Shown here: piece after piece, positions 1-12,432 of the stretch
How the letters are laid out: each line of letters starts with the position of its first letter
How positions within the stretch are numbered: position 1 is the stretch's first letter
Source of the DNA: Piezodorus guildinii
Taxonomy: Eukaryota; Arthropoda; Insecta; Hemiptera; Pentatomidae
Direction: 5' to 3'
NCBI GenBank assembly: GCA_023052935.1
Contig: CM041295.1
Span: forward strand, 22,258,880 to 22,322,879
Length of the DNA: 64,000 nucleotides
Translations under genes and position numbers: made by a program
Notes under the pieces: model-generated
The model's input: only the letters and a program-made list of their open reading frames with translations
Databases searched by the model: none
Told to the model about the DNA's origin: nothing

Positions 1-200
1 TGTTACAATGGTACCTGCTTCAGAAGAACGATATCTGGGACTTTACTTAGACAAAAGACTGACATAAAACATGAACACATCGCCCTAAATACTGAAATCC
101 ATCATCAATCTGTACAAACCACCCCGACACACATTGGTTCCAAACGCACTTTTTCCTGACAAAAGTCTGCACTGGTCTTATTTAAGATCTATCAGACATT
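1..200 (+). pseudogene. Jockey-type LINE reverse transcriptase fragment, cut by the window edge
   Basis: Frame 2 reads VPASEERYLGLYLDKRLT before a stop. This is the conserved block just after the reverse transcriptase palm in Jockey-clade LINEs. The following bases can be read as a decayed thumb region. It resembles the fragment at 35990-36490 and the better preserved Jockey-A copies. The 5' part lies outside the window. It is a dead copy. Confidence 0.6.
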
Positions 201-1640
201 TTAACGTAATTTTGTCCTTAGTGAATTTAAATTCAATTGTATGATTGGAATATTTCAGAGAAATATCTTTGTGACTAATTATTCTTATATATAATTTTTT
301 TTAAAAGATATACTTCCTGCCTTTAACTTCGTTTAAAATCATTATTAGATATTTCAATAATTTTCAAAAAATGTCATATAAATTAAAATTATTTTAAATA
401 TCTCTACATATACCCAACATAATAAACTGCAAATTGATTTCGAAATTTTAGTTTGTTTCTAGTTTTTTTAGACAAATTTTTAAAACCGTAAATTGATTTA
501 TAGGCACTATATTTAAAGTAGAACGCAGAGTTGGCAATAGGGATATCTTTAATGAAAACACCAAAAAAAAAAAAATTACACAGTATTATTTTGATGTCTA
601 ATTTAATTTTTCCAAATGATAAACCAAAATAAAGTACTACCCCGAAGCGACATACAATTATAAATATGTTTGTATAGGATATTTTTGATAGAATTTATAG
701 GGAATTCAATTATAAATTTAATCAAAGTTGATATGTTGTAATAAAAAACAATTCAAAACAAATTATAATTTAAAAATTTAGATTATACAATCTAAAATAA
801 TTTTTACATCGAAATTCAAAAGTAATTCATTAAACTTTTGAAAAATGAGAAGGAAGAAATTTTGAATATTCAGCTTTTGAACCGAGGCTATACAATTTAA
901 ATGAAAAAAAAAAATAAAAAAATAAATTAAATCCCATTTAATTGTATGACGATATAGAGTTTTTGATCAAATTCATTAGAGCCATATCCAAAAAATCGTA
1001 AAACTGTACGAAATTCATAGCATAAAGTGTATTAATCTTGGTAGTCGACTTCAGTGAAAATGCAGGGGCATATAGTTGTTTTCAATAAGTATCTTTATTT
1101 TCCGAGTTAACACGTATAAAAACATTGACACTTTTGCGGAATTTTGTCACTTGGACTCAAGTGTGTAATTCTGTTAAAAACTGGGATGAAATTATCGGAT
1201 AGAAAATTAAATTATTGTTTATTATTCTTAAAAAGCATATATCAAGTCTACGATTTCATAATAAATATTTGTGAATTTTAATTTCATTTAGAAAACCTCT
1301 TTCGGTTTGCTATGTTGGAATGTCATTAAGGTATATATACCGGTATTGTCGATCAGATTCGCCTGTCAGTAAGTACAATGTCCCAGTCATTAGCGCATAC
1401 AGTATTTTTGTTATTCATTGTTGTTCTTCGGTGACCGATCTCTCTGAATTTTGAAATAATTCAGCATATTTGTTTCTTTAAAATTATTAGTGTAGGCTCA
1501 ATATTTTTATAAACGGCTTGTTTTATATTTTTTTAAAGTAGTAATTCATGCTTTATTGTTTTACTTTATTTAATACTTTTTAAATTGGTTTTAATAGCCG
1601 ATGTGACTGAAGCTGTGTGTTGTCCGCACTAAATTTTTTT
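201..1640. other. AT-rich stretch without a recognisable gene
   Basis: No reading frame of note. Roughly 958-1060 looks like a degenerate minus-strand piece of the HER repeat, with words related to a Lys/Ile-poor block seen at 28086-28190. Around 1330 there is a GGTATATATACC palindrome followed by unique-looking sequence, with no gene attached. Confidence 0.4.
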
Positions 1641-1914
1641 TCGTAAATAAGAATTGTAATATAGATTTAAAAATACTATTGGAAAGCTAAAGATTTTAGA
1701 AAAATCGTTCACATTAGTAGAAGACAATGCGGTCTAACAAAAAGGGAATAAACATAGGTGATTGTTATAGGCAATAGTTTTTATTGTTTTGTTATTTAAT
1801 CAATAATAAATGTATCTAACGAAACAATTTAAGTCATTTTTAAATTCCATCGAAAGACTTGAAGGTTTTGACTTTAAATAAATCAACCTTCAGAAATCTC
1901 AAACTTAATCTATA
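1641..1914 (+). repeat. HER repeat, 5' portion of an interrupted copy
   Basis: It contains the HER words 'attggaaagctaaagatttt' and related AT-rich sequence also seen near 26710 and 35345. The matching HER 3' terminus (cgtcgtg...gcgcaccagatt) appears at 4192-4218, after a LINE. A single HER copy was therefore probably split by the Jockey-A insertion at 1915-4190. Confidence 0.45.
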
Positions 1915-3202
1915 GCTTACCTTCCCGCCAAGCTCCTGGACATGACCTAATCACTACCAATATTTTAAAACAACTTCCCTTAAAATCCATCCTATTCCTT
2001 ACCTATATTTACAATGCCATACCCCGAACGACATATTTTTCTGAATCTTGGAGATTATCCCTTGTTAAAATGATTTCTAAACCCAAAAAGCCACTGGATC
2101 TCCCTTCTTCTTACCGCCCTATATCTTTTTTACCCATTACGAGTAAAATCCTAGAAAGATTAATCCTTGAACGAATCTATCCTGTCCTAGAGACTTTTCA
2201 GATAATACCTGACTAACAGTTTAGATTTCGCTTATCCAACTCTACCATTCAACAATGTTATCGTCTGGTGGTTTTGTCTCATCAGAATTGGAGCGCGGTT
2301 TTGACCGTATTTGGCACCCAGGATTACATTCTACCTCATCATCCAGTCCTACCTCTCTGGAAGACCCTTCCAAGTAAACCACAATAGTTCCTTTTTACTA
2401 AATCTGCCGGTCTTCCTCAAGATAGTACCCTAGGCCCCATCCTTGACAGTCTATACAGCTAATATCCCAAACCATCCCAACACCTTCCTTTCTACCTATG
2501 CTGATAACACTTGAGTGTTATCAGTTCATATAGATCCATTTATTGCCTCACATACCCTTCAAGCCCACAAGAGCTAGAAGTATGGTGTCAGAACTAGAGA
2601 ATAAAAATAAATTCCAACAAATAACCTTTACGCTTCGTCATAAACCTAAGACATCCTGCCCTACAGTATCCTTTAATAATATCCCGCTTGATCCAGTTGA
2701 ACAGATCCGCTTATTTGGACTTCTACTTGACCACCGTCTAACATGGAATACAAACACTAGACTAAAAAAATAAGAAACTGCCCGTCGCTTTCGCTTATTT
2801 CAACATTTACTGGACAGACGCTCTAACCTTCCACTTGTCTACAAAAGACTCATCTATATCACCATCATAAGGCCTATCTGGACTTACGGAGTTGAGTTCT
2901 GGGGCTCTACTAAACCATCAAGCTCTTCCCGTCTTCAATCCTTACATTCCAAAATCCTCAACGCTTTTTACTTTGTCACAAATAAGCTCATCCATAAAGA
3001 CCTTAATATTCCTTATGTAGCTGATTTGGCCCGAACCAGGTATCAGTCCTTCCATGACAAACTTCACTCCCCCTAGTTTCAATCCTACCTTCCTCATCCT
3101 TTGAGGCGTTTGAAAAGAAGATGACCTCGAGACCTTCTAGTTTAGAATACCTATTGGAGTGCTGCCAATGGGCAGTTTCTCTTTATGTATTTTTCATGTG
3201 TT
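1915..3202 (+). pseudogene. Jockey-A LINE, reverse transcriptase region (decayed)
   Basis: Conceptual translation across several frames gives, in order, APGHDLI, SYRPISFLPITSKILERL, a GLPQ-type block, then the thumb and C-terminal region (FTLRHKP, IWTYGVEFWGSTKPSSSS, DLARTRYQSFHDKL). These are reverse transcriptase blocks of Jockey-clade LINEs, which copy their own mRNA at a nicked target. The AP endonuclease and ORF1 are absent, so the copy is 5' truncated. It has many stops, for example at 2213 and 2770. The 3' UTR is interrupted by the RTE-like element at 3216-4108 and continues at 4122-4190. Confidence 0.8.
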
Positions 3203-3215
3203 TTATCTAACAGCT
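3203..3215. repeat. 13-bp target site duplication (left) of the RTE-like insertion
   Basis: The sequence ttatctaacagct is repeated exactly at 4109-4121. It matches the Jockey-A 3' UTR, so the insertion at 3216-4108 duplicated host LINE sequence. Confidence 0.85.
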
Positions 3216-4108
3216 TAGCTTTAGAATATGTCATAGAAAAGGTGATGTGTACCGAGAAAGGCTTAAATATGGGTGACAAGATTCCGGTTTTGGGGTATGC
3301 CGATGATCTGGTACTGCTAGGTGAAGACACGGAAACCATACAACTAAATACAAGTGTGTTAATAAAAACCGGTAAAGAAATAGGACTCGAATTAAATACC
3401 GATAAAACGAAGTATATGATTAGTAGCAGAAACGGTGTCGATCTTGGAGATATTGATGTATCAGGTCATACTTTTGAACACGTAGAGAAATTCAAGTATT
3501 TAGGTTCAATTATAACTAGAAAAAATGAAATCCAGGAAGAAATAAAGTCCCGGTTAAAGGTGGGAAATGCGTGTTATTATTCAGTTGCTAAGTTACTTAG
3601 TTCGCGGCTTCTATCTAAAAACTTAAAGATTAGAATTTATAAAACTATTATTCTTCCAACGGTTCTTTACGGATGTGAAACGTGGCCGCTTACTTTAAAG
3701 GATGAACAGCGGCTTAAGGTTTTCGAAAATAAAGTATTGCGTAAAATATTTGGTCCAAAGAGAGATGAGGCCACTGGGGAGTTTAGAAGGTTGCATAACG
3801 CGGAATTGCGGAACTTGCATCCTGTGAATATAATTGAGCTGATTGCATCGCGGAGACTCAAATGGGCGAGTAAAGTTGTTGGGCTCGATGACGAACGGAT
3901 TCCGAGAAAGTTGGTATTTGCTGATCCGACTGGTAGGCGTCCGAAAGGTAGGCCGAAGCGGAGATGGGAGGATTGCGTTAAGGCTGATCTCGGGAGATTG
4001 GGCTTGAATGGTGAGCATTGGACGAGTCTGTGTAGGCGGAATCTGGTGGTATCGGCATCGAACCTTCGGGTTCGCTAAGCCTATTATTATTATTATTATT
4101 ATTATTAT
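3216..4108 (+). mobile_element. RTE-like non-LTR retrotransposon, 5' truncated, intact C-terminal frame
   Basis: The frame is open to the stop at 4078. It starts inside the reverse transcriptase at LALEYVIEKV, passes the catalytic YADD box (YADDLVLLGED), the thumb (LPTVLYGCETWPL) and the C-terminal tail typical of endonuclease-reverse transcriptases (RPKGRPKRRWEDC), and ends in NLRVR. An (ATT)n tail at 4082-4110 forms the 3' end, as in RTE-type LINEs. The catalytic YADD is intact, but the endonuclease and the first reverse transcriptase blocks are missing, so it cannot move by itself. Some ORF calls start at 3185, which lies in host Jockey sequence, so that start is not real. Related copies are at 16785-17622 and 46942-47478. 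The open frame suggests a fairly recent insertion. Confidence 0.85.
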
Positions 4109-4190
4109 TTATCTAACAGCTAGTTAGTTTACTAGATGACTTAATCAATACAGTTGTAAATATCAATTGACAAATAGAAAAAAAAGTAAA
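4109..4190 (+). repeat. Right TSD and continuing Jockey-A 3' UTR
   Basis: 4109-4121 repeats the 13-bp TSD. The following 'aatacagttgtaaat' is the 3' end word found in all other Jockey-A copies (for example at 25068 and 39140). Confidence 0.75.
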
Positions 4191-4867
4191 TCAACGTCGT
4201 GCATTGTGCGCACCAGATTATTTTAAAATAAATTGGAGAGTCACATTTGGAACAGTTAATGCCATAACCCTCTTTGGAACATTAGAAATGTTTGAAAAAT
4301 AAAAGGGATTGTTTCTTTGAGCTTTAGAACGCATATTTTTAAACACTAGCTCCTGGATAATTTGCACACATCTTGATAGAGGAAGCAACAGCTGGAAGAA
4401 TTTGATTGGTCAGGATGTGTTCCATCTTCAGCGATTGGGAGGGGTTGTAAAGGGAGGTGTTAGGGGCTTTGTCTATCTCAGGGCTTTCTCATTAGTGTCT
4501 CGCCTTATCTTTCTTCTGTCAAAGGAAAAATAATAATCATTTTAAAAACTGAAATAATTTATTTTTTAATATTTTCCTTCATATATTTGATAAGGCGGAC
4601 ATGGTATTTTATTTTTATATTTTATATTTATTTATTGTGATTTACAATTGTAATAAATACACACAACTTGTAAGTGAGAATTATGAACTACCCATTGATA
4701 GCATTTCAACAATGACTATGTCAATGTGGTGGATCTCGAGTATATCTTCTTTACAGTCTCCTCAGAGGGTTGTATTGAATATATTGTGTTGTGAAATTGT
4801 CTGTAAGTGGTATTTTTCTTGCTAAAAATAAAAAAGGAAAAAATTCATTTTCGTCATTTTATTACAT
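4191..4867. other. HER 3' terminus, then unique-looking AT-rich sequence
   Basis: 4192-4218 carries the HER end (gtgcgcaccagatt). The rest has no recognisable gene. 4340-4520 is less AT-rich than its surroundings and has no match to the repeats in this window. Confidence 0.45.
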
Positions 4868-5175
4868 TAGGAGAGCTCGCGGCTGACTGGCTAGCGCGCT
4901 AATCTTCCACGCCAAAGGTTGTGAGTTGGAATCTCAGTCAGGGGGACTTTTACAAGGTTTCAATTAATGGGGATTCACTCACATCCTCTCTCCAGAGTGT
5001 GTGAGACCCGTCAGCCAACTAGTGGCCACTCACAAAAACAGGTCTAGGGAGTAATTACCCTACCCTATACAATTGCATCGAGAAACCTTGAGAAAGAGTG
5101 TATTTTCTCAGCAGATTACAAAGCGTGACCAATAGCCTACAAGGTCTGTCACGCCACGGGAATAAGAAGAAGAAT
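4868..5175 (+). mobile_element. SINE-A, tRNA-derived SINE
   Basis: The head reads gctcgcggctgactggctag, a box A-like stretch in the style of a class II tRNA. A box B-like gttggaatctc follows about 45 bases later. The body shares 'gggagtaattaccctaccct' and 'aaggtctgtcacgcca' with the better copy at 44520-44810. Such SINEs are transcribed by RNA polymerase III and moved by a partner LINE. Confidence 0.8.
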
Positions 5176-6045
5176 TATATATTTCCGTAAAGAAAAATCG
5201 CTGCATAGACTGTTAACTAAATGACTGGTGATAATGCCTAACTAGAAAGCACCATTTTGGAAGTTTTGACTTGGAAAAACAAAGCGTTTGGGTCGTTTTT
5301 TAATTGTTAATGATGACCAAATTCAAACAAAGTGATAAATGATGGCGACAGGCAATAGATCAAAATGGGTGATATAACTGATTAAAAAGATTTACAAGAA
5401 GCTGCAATTTTTATTGAAAGCACTAGTGAAAACACCACGAACCTATTTTACCACCCCGTTTTAGGAAGGTAGGTTACGACCAACTATAGGTTAGTGTGGG
5501 TAAGGAGTTAAGAATTAAAAGAGGTTTATTTTTGGCTAGATCTGCGGCAAATGAACGTCATCCTGGATAAGTCTCTATTTATCTATCTTGACCCAAAGCT
5601 CAGATTTAGCTCAAACTTTTTTTTTTAAACTTTTTTACAAGATAGAAGGAAATAATTGATGAAAAACTTGTTTTATAGCTACGAAAGATATTCATACTAA
5701 TACCTCAATAATAGAAAGAACTCAAGACTCCTCCAATTTAAACGTCAAATGGAATCTTACCTAAAAAAAAAAAAAGAAAATTAATAAAATAAAATAATGT
5801 AATATATATTTCATATTATTATGGAATTAAATACTATGCATAAATGATAACAGAAGGTTTCCACAATCATTTACATTGAACAGAAATATTTTTAGAATAT
5901 TACACCAACAAGACAACTAAACAGATTCGTTAACTTAAAGTATGGATTAATGTTACTTCTTGTATTTTACTTTGTATCTACTGATTTTATTATTATTTTT
6001 TGTGTAAGTTTTTTTTATACTTTTTCTTTTTTTGCTCTTCTTTAG
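5176..6045. other. No gene seen
   Basis: AT-rich, with short A and T runs and no reading frame or repeat match that I can support. Confidence 0.5.
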
Positions 6046-6304
6046 CTGGCGCGACAGGCCGTATTGGACACGTGGTGTATTCTACCAGCAGAATACACTC
6101 ACGTTTCCCGATGAAAGTTTATAGGGTTGGGTCATCATTCCCTACGCCTAATTTTGTGAATGGCCTCCAGTTAGCTGACCTGTCTCACATACCCCGGAGA
6201 GAGGCTGCGAGTGAATCAACATTAAATTATATGCTTGAAAAAGTACCGCCAGGACTGGGATTCGAACTCACAACCTTTAGTGTGAGAGAATAGCTTACTA
6301 GCCA
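6046..6304 (-). mobile_element. SINE-A, minus strand
   Basis: The reverse complement of SINE-A: the box B complement 'gggattcgaactcac' lies at 6257-6271, and the 3' body word 'ggcgcgacaggcc' begins the block on the plus strand. The 97-aa frame across it is an artefact of the SINE. Confidence 0.8.
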
Positions 6305-6985
6305 CAACTTTTTCCTAGAAATTGAAAAGAGATGTGTGTTAAACAAACGAGTAAGGAGTGACATATCCCATTGGCATTCGTCCGTACGGCAAAAGCGAAG
6401 AGAAGAGGTTATCCTGACGCGCCTACGCATTGGGCACACACGACTAACCCACAGCAATCTTATGGCACAAGAACCTCCTTAGGACTGCCAAACATGCGGT
6501 TGTCCAATTACTGTGAAGCACATTTTGATAGTGTAGGGCTTACGATACTCAGAGAGCACACTTTTAAATAGCCACTGATTTACACACCGTTCCAGAAGAC
6601 AACATACAGACAACTAAAAAACTTCTTGACTTCCTTCGACTGACAGACGTGTACATTAGACTATAATATGTAATAATTTTACTATAGCGATGTAAGGTGA
6701 AAATGACCCAAGTAGTTTACGCCTTCATAACTAATTATAAAAAGAAAAAAAAATAGTGTTATTTTAAAATTTAACTATTTTTGATATAAGGATGCAAAGA
6801 TCATCCGGAATCATATGTATAATTATTGCGTTATTTTTCATTTTTCATATTTCGTACATAGGCAAGTGAAAGTAAAAATTAAATGCTACTAAGATACTTT
6901 TTTTAGTGAATCGTGGAGCATCCACTCCTAATCTGAGTATCATGTTTCTTACTGAGAAATGTTTTTAGTTATCTCTTCACGTTCT
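6305..6985. other. No gene seen
   Basis: Includes a less AT-rich patch at 6340-6540 with an unrecognised 66-codon frame. There is no family motif in it. Confidence 0.45.
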
Positions 6986-7850
6986 CTACAGCTGACATCC
7001 ATACCAATCTAACACTTTCCTTTCTACGTATGATTATGACACTTGTGTGTTACCAGTCAACAACGATCCTACTATTGCCCCTCAAACCCTACAATCCCAC
7101 ACCAGAGACCTTAAAGTATGATGTCAGAATAGAAAATTGAAAATAAATACAGACAAACCCCACCAAATCACCTTTACCCTCCGTCGTAAACCAATGACAT
7201 CCAGTACTACTGTATCCTTTAATAATATTCCACTTGTCCCGGTAGAACAGATCCGCTATCTTGGTCTCCTTGACAAAAGTCTCACACGAAATCCGTACAC
7301 TAGACTGAAACGACAAGAAACTGCTCGCCGATTTCGTTTACTCCAACACTTACTTGACAAACGCTCTAACCTCCCACTTAACTACAAAAGACTCCACTAC
7401 ATGACTATCATAGGGCCTATATGGACTTACGGAGTTGAGCTTTGGTGCTCGACTAAACCATAAAATTCTTCCCATATCCAATCCTTACAATCCATATTCC
7501 TCAACGCTTCTTACTTTGTCACAAATAAACTCGTCCTTAAAGACCTAAATGTTAGATTTGTTGCTGAAATGGCCCAAACCAGGTATTAATCCTTCCATAA
7601 TAAATTCCTCTCCCACTCTAAGCCGCTAGTTTCAATCCTTGCTTCCTCTTCGATTCCTGACAATCTTCTGAGGCTTCGAAAAGAAGATGGCCTCGAGATC
7701 TTCTAGTTTAGTATAGTTACACGAGTGCTACCATTGGGTAGTTCTTCTACAAGTCTTTTTAAAGTAATTTTTCTTTTATCATATTTACTTGTTGTATTAA
7801 GAAGTACAGTTGTAAATTTCAATAAATTATGTTAAACAAAAAAAAAAAAG
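6986..7850 (+). pseudogene. Jockey-A LINE, C-terminal half
   Basis: Starts near the YADDTCVLPV region, here damaged to a Tyr-Asp-Tyr-Asp variant. It continues through ITFTLRRKP, YLGLLDKSLT and IWTYGVELWCSTKP, then the cctcgagatcttctagttta 3' block and an A-rich tail at 7840-7850. Stops and small indels throughout; non-functional. Confidence 0.8.
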
Positions 7851-9071
7851 TTATCTCTTAGAAATTTAAAGAGCAATATTTATCTGGATTCTTGTATTTA
7901 TAAAACTCTTAAAAAATCTCTACCATTGGAAACATTAGGAATCAATAAATCAAAAAAGAAGATAAGAGAAATATAGACATGAAAGATATTCTTCGGTGAG
8001 TTTTTAAATGTTCATTTCGGGAGGGGTAATGTTGAAACTATTCTCGGAGGGGGATAAACGAAGTGGTCGGGCCTGGGAAGGAAGGGAGCGGTCGTTATTC
8101 ACTGATAACACGGGGTATTATCTCTGCCTTCTTTGACTTAGAGCTCAGATCGGGTGATTTAATGAACAGCAATGCTCATTTTACAAGGAAATATATTACT
8201 TTTAAACGTATAAAACTCGATAAATTGCAGGAATAAAAAGAGGTGTGAAAGTGGCAAGTCTAACTCAAAAAAGATATCCCACACAACAAATATTTATGAA
8301 ACCCAACAGAAAAATTTATTTCAAATTGTGTTACTAAGACTTTGAAAAGAACACTGAAGTAAAGAGCTAAGGAATAATTCAGGTATGGAGGATTTTCCAA
8401 ATTTATCGCTTCCGGAGTCCGGAGTTTCCACCTTTTGTTTATTTGTTTTTATTTCATATTTATTGTTATTATTATTATTCAGACAGTTTGTTTTTTAAAT
8501 TGAAGTGCAGCTACATTTGTGTTGATAAACTCTCCTTTTTAAGTATTTCTCAGATGTTCTAAAAAAAGACATTCCGCATTTGTCTTCACAAGGACATTCG
8601 TATACAAAATTTGATTTAAGGTCTGATTTGTCGGAATCTATAGGTTTTGTGAATTGGGAGTTTCTTCATTAATATTTACAAGTTCCATGCATGTTCTTAG
8701 ACACACTACACGTGAAATATGTTATATGTACACGAATTATTTAGTTTACTGCATTTTTATCTACAATATTAAACTTGTGCGTTACTATATTGTGGAAACA
8801 CTGAACCACCATAACCTTATTCATCACAACATTTTAAATAACGTATGTTCCAAATTTTTGTGCTTATACCACCTTTAAATTAACTTGTACGCATTATTTT
8901 ATTGCATATTAACTTTTCTATAATCATGCACGATATATTACACTCACATTTCAGGAATAAAATTTTGATAACTTGATTACAGAAAATTTCTTAAGATTGA
9001 AGAAAATCTTAATTGCAATGTATTTCTTCTCATGAAACTTCAGAAAATAATGCTTCACTGAGTTCACTGAA

Positions 9072-9074
<3 letters not shown>
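7851..9074. other. No gene seen
   Basis: Unique-looking sequence, with a G-rich patch at 8010-8110. No coding frame or repeat family recognised. Confidence 0.45.

Positions 9075-9160
<86 letters not shown>
9075..9160. repeat. (TA)n microsatellite
   Basis: About 86 bases of nearly pure TA. The apparent 'YIYIYI' frames on both strands are simple translations of this tract. Confidence 0.95.
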
Positions 9161-9162
<2 letters not shown>

Positions 9163-9439
9163 GGGATATTAAATCATAACACAACTCGATATGATTCATT
9201 TATTCGCTAAGTGTTAGTTACTTTTGATTTTTTTTTAAATATATGACTTTTTTAAGCATTTTAGAAAAAAGTTTACGAAGTAATAAACCTTATACAGTTA
9301 TAGGCATAACGAAACCGAAGGTTCGATACCGATAATCACAGCAAATAACTATAAACAATTAATATCATATATTAGACTAATTTTAATCATAATAGAATCC
9401 TTTTATAAGTCTATATCTATAAACTAAAACGAATGTTTA

Positions 9440-10475
9440 ATTGCTTTATACATTTCATCTTTGGGATATCCAGAGACATCTCTATCACCCGATTCTACGA
9501 AGAGTTGAAGTGGCTTTACCTTTCCTTTCGCCGTATTTCCTAGCATCCTTCCTCTACCAGGTTATCCAATCCCAGTGTCCGTCTTACATCTTTGATCTCC
9601 TTAAATTCAAAACCTCTGTTCGTTCCCGTGACACCCCTCGTGGCTTTCTGATCTGTTTATAACGTCCCATCGATCCACAGCTTTCGATAGATCATTCTTA
9701 ATCCGATCCGCATCTTTATGGAACTCCATTCCTTCTAGTATTCGGAACTCCCAAACACCCTCAACATTTAAATTCCGTCTATTCAGCCATTTCCTATCAA
9801 TAGAATTCCCAAACAATCCCAAGTAAATTCTAATTTCAGGGAAGGTCAAGAGATAAAGCAGACAGATACATTTATTTATTTATTCAATTTTCGTTTTCTC
9901 GTTTCCATTAACAGTAAATATTATTTAAAGTTTTTCTTTTCATCTTTTAAAAAACGTAAGATTAAATTATTTTACAAACACTCAGAAGAGTTGTAATTTC
10001 TTTCCTTCTTTATTTAATTTAAAACTGTAAACATTTTTTTTTTTTTTGTTCTTATGTTTACATAACGTACATTGAAGAATTGTTAATTTCTTTTCTTTTT
10101 ATATTTCATTTTAAAACTGTATATATACATAATTTTTTTGTTCTTTTTAAATCTTATTATATCTTTTTTTGTTCTTACGTTAACATACATTGAAGAATTG
10201 TAATTTCTTTTCTTCGTATATTTTATTTTAAAATATAAAAAGAAATCAGTTTTTTTTTTATTGTTCTCATGTTAACATACATTTATTTCTCTTTTTTGTG
10301 CATTTTTATTAGAATTTATCATTTATGTTATCTTCTTCGTTCAGGTTATCAGTTCAATTCTATTGCTTTCAATTATTGTATTCTAAGACTATAGTCTTAA
10401 GTCCACTTTATGTTTCCTGCTGTATTGTTCTAAAGCGGCTTGTCCCAGAATAAATAAAGAATTATTATTATTATA
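9440..10475 (+). pseudogene. CR1-like LINE, C-terminal end and long 3' UTR
   Basis: The 9441-9662 frame (RRVEVALPFLSPYF...SQCPSYIFDLLKF) continues after a frame change into LWNSIPSSIR and FKFRLFSHFL. This is the Phe/Leu-Trp-Asn-Ser-x-Pro signature at the C-terminus of CR1/L2-type reverse transcriptases. The AT-rich 3' UTR has three loosely repeated blocks (tgttaacatacattgaagaa) and ends with cccagaataaataaagaatt plus an (ATT)n tail near 10460. It is 5' truncated. Confidence 0.65.
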
Positions 10476-10479
10476 ACTA

Positions 10480-10960
10480 TAAGGCGATGGCTTTTTTGCA
10501 ATAAATATACACAGCCGCCCAGTTTTTACCATTTAGATAGTTTATCACTACTTTAACGTTCATTACTATTTAAAATTATAATAAAATATGTGTTGATTCT
10601 TAGTAAAACTCTTAAAAAAAAAAAAAAAAAAAGTATAAATAATATTGAAGATAACTGTAGGGATGTTCTCCCCTTTTCTTGACAAAGGTACAAGGGAATT
10701 CTTATTTTTAATGGACAATTGACGCCTTTTAGTGAATCATCTTGTTCCCTCCCTCCCTTTGAGGCTTTTCCGATCCATTCTCTCGGTTAGAATATTTCAA
10801 AAGAGACAAATATTCACGTGATTTGTTATTTTCCGCTATTTCCAACCTCATTGTGAGTCGTTAAAAAGCTAGACTTCTCTGTTTCCTTATCGTTCACAAC
10901 AACTTCGTTATCTTCAGACCCCACTAGTTGTTTTTTTTTTTCATAAATAACTGACATAAA
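10480..10960. other. No gene seen
   Basis: Contains a poly-A run at 10612-10632 and unique-looking sequence. No frame or family recognised. Confidence 0.45.
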
Positions 10961-10961
10961 T

Positions 10962-11050
10962 ATTGTTATGTATTGAGGATGCTTAGGGCTCTAAATATAT
11001 TGTTAAATAATTAATACATAAACAAAGTAAATATTAATATTGTAGATTTG
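10962..11050 (+). repeat. HHR-B family, partial terminal copy
   Basis: Shares 'ttatgtattgaggatgct' and 'aaataattaatacataaa' with the start of the copies at 11527 and 18326. It breaks off just before the hammerhead-like core. It lies about 565 bases upstream of the next copy in the same orientation, like a direct terminal repeat. Confidence 0.6.
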
Positions 11051-11526
11051 ATAAGAAATAAAAATACTTAAGGAAAGGTAGGTAGACTTTACAAAGCCAA
11101 TATTCATATAAAGGAAAAATAATTTTTAATTTGTTAAAAATCTTATAGATAATTAGATATGTTAATTTATATAGTCAAATACTATTTTCATCTGTTATCC
11201 TACTACAGTGTCTTATATCAAATAGCATCGAGCCAGAGTGCAAGGTTCCTTCTATTTAGATAACTAACTTTTTATTCCATATGAAATAATAGTTTTCATA
11301 GTTGCATAACGTTTACAAATGTATTTCTTGATGTAACTATTGGATTATATTGTAAATGATTGGCTTAGTTATGTTTATTGTGATTGAATTCTGTAAGAAA
11401 AAATGTTATTGTACAGTACTGATTATTAGTTCTAGATGTTTATTGTAAGTTTATGTTTGAATGATATAAAAATAAAATAAAAATAAAAAACCTTAGGGTT
11501 TTTAATTTTCCTTCCCTCGCAGGCTA

Positions 11527-12175
11527 GGAGAAATATTATGTATTGAGGATACTGAGGGTTCTAAATTTATTATTAAATAATTAATACATTAATAAAGTAA
11601 ATATTAATAAGCCTTTGTCGGCAAAACATCAAAAGGCGTTTACCTCCATGGGGCCCCCCAGCGATATGTACCTCGGGAAACTTCCTAGACACTTGGACAA
11701 AGGCTTGGGGCACTTCCCACATTAGCCCGCCCGAGGTGACGACGATGAGGAGAAGATTCGAAAAATAGAGTCAAGTTCTATCCTCAAGATGAGGTGGGTC
11801 TCATTCCAGCCACAAGAAGTCGAGTTACATCCTGAAGAAGAAGCAAGGTCCGTCTGGGGGTCAGAGAGAGCAGCTGAAGATCTAAGAGCCAAGAACTGAT
11901 TCCACCTTCGCCAGCCGACTAAGTGTGTTAAAGGTATTTCTTTTTGTAATATTGTATAGCAAAGGTAGTAGTGAAAAAGTCCCTCAGTATTCTCAATCAG
12001 AGTTGTAAGCAATGTATTAAAATAATGGATATGTGTAAGTTAATAATTATAATAATGTATTAATTGAATCTTGCTTACTAATCTTACCCTGCATGCCACC
12101 AATTGGATTGGCAAACACGATACCTTTGGAAAGGAAATCCAAAGGTATCATTAAATATAGTTTATCTAGACGTAT
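11527..12175 (+). mobile_element. HHR-B repeat family, long copy
   Basis: Opens with atgtattgaggatactgagg, then a degenerate hammerhead-like block (gcctttgtcggcaaaacatc at 11611-11630), then a GC-richer body (11640-11920) shared with 18420-18700, and ends with 'aaatccaaaggtatcattaa'. The related copy at 18326 keeps GGCGAAACGTC at this point; here GAAACGTC is mutated. No protein is encoded. Confidence 0.65.
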
Positions 12176-12432
12176 GCAATAAGAGAAATCGTACAAGTTA
12201 ATATAAAGTTGTTATAAGCTCATAAACGCTGTAAATGTTATTGGGAAAGGGAGGTTATAATAGTTAAATGTGGCCACCTCCGCAAAGGATCGTACAAGTT
12301 ACATTCTTCCAATCAGTAAGCATGAATATAGAAACAATATTACGTGCTGAATTGTAACTAAGTCCTTAACATATATCATAGGTTGTTATAAATCTATTAC
12401 CTTAATTATTTTAAATTGCATACTATATCATG

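Noticed and set aside
3185..3215. Start codon at 3185 for the RTE-like frame
   Set aside because: These bases belong to the Jockey-A 3' UTR and the TSD. The element begins at 3216, so the Met is accidental.
6100..6120. GAAACGTG on the minus strand, as a further hammerhead-like core
   Set aside because: No stem II or CTGATGA-type box upstream. It lies inside the SINE-A body.
9013..9210. Tyr-Ile repeat open frames on both strands
   Set aside because: They are translations of a (TA)n microsatellite. The same applies near 25269-25490 and 27567-27821.
9607..9849. Minus-strand 80-codon frame
   Set aside because: A shadow of the CR1-like coding sequence on the plus strand.
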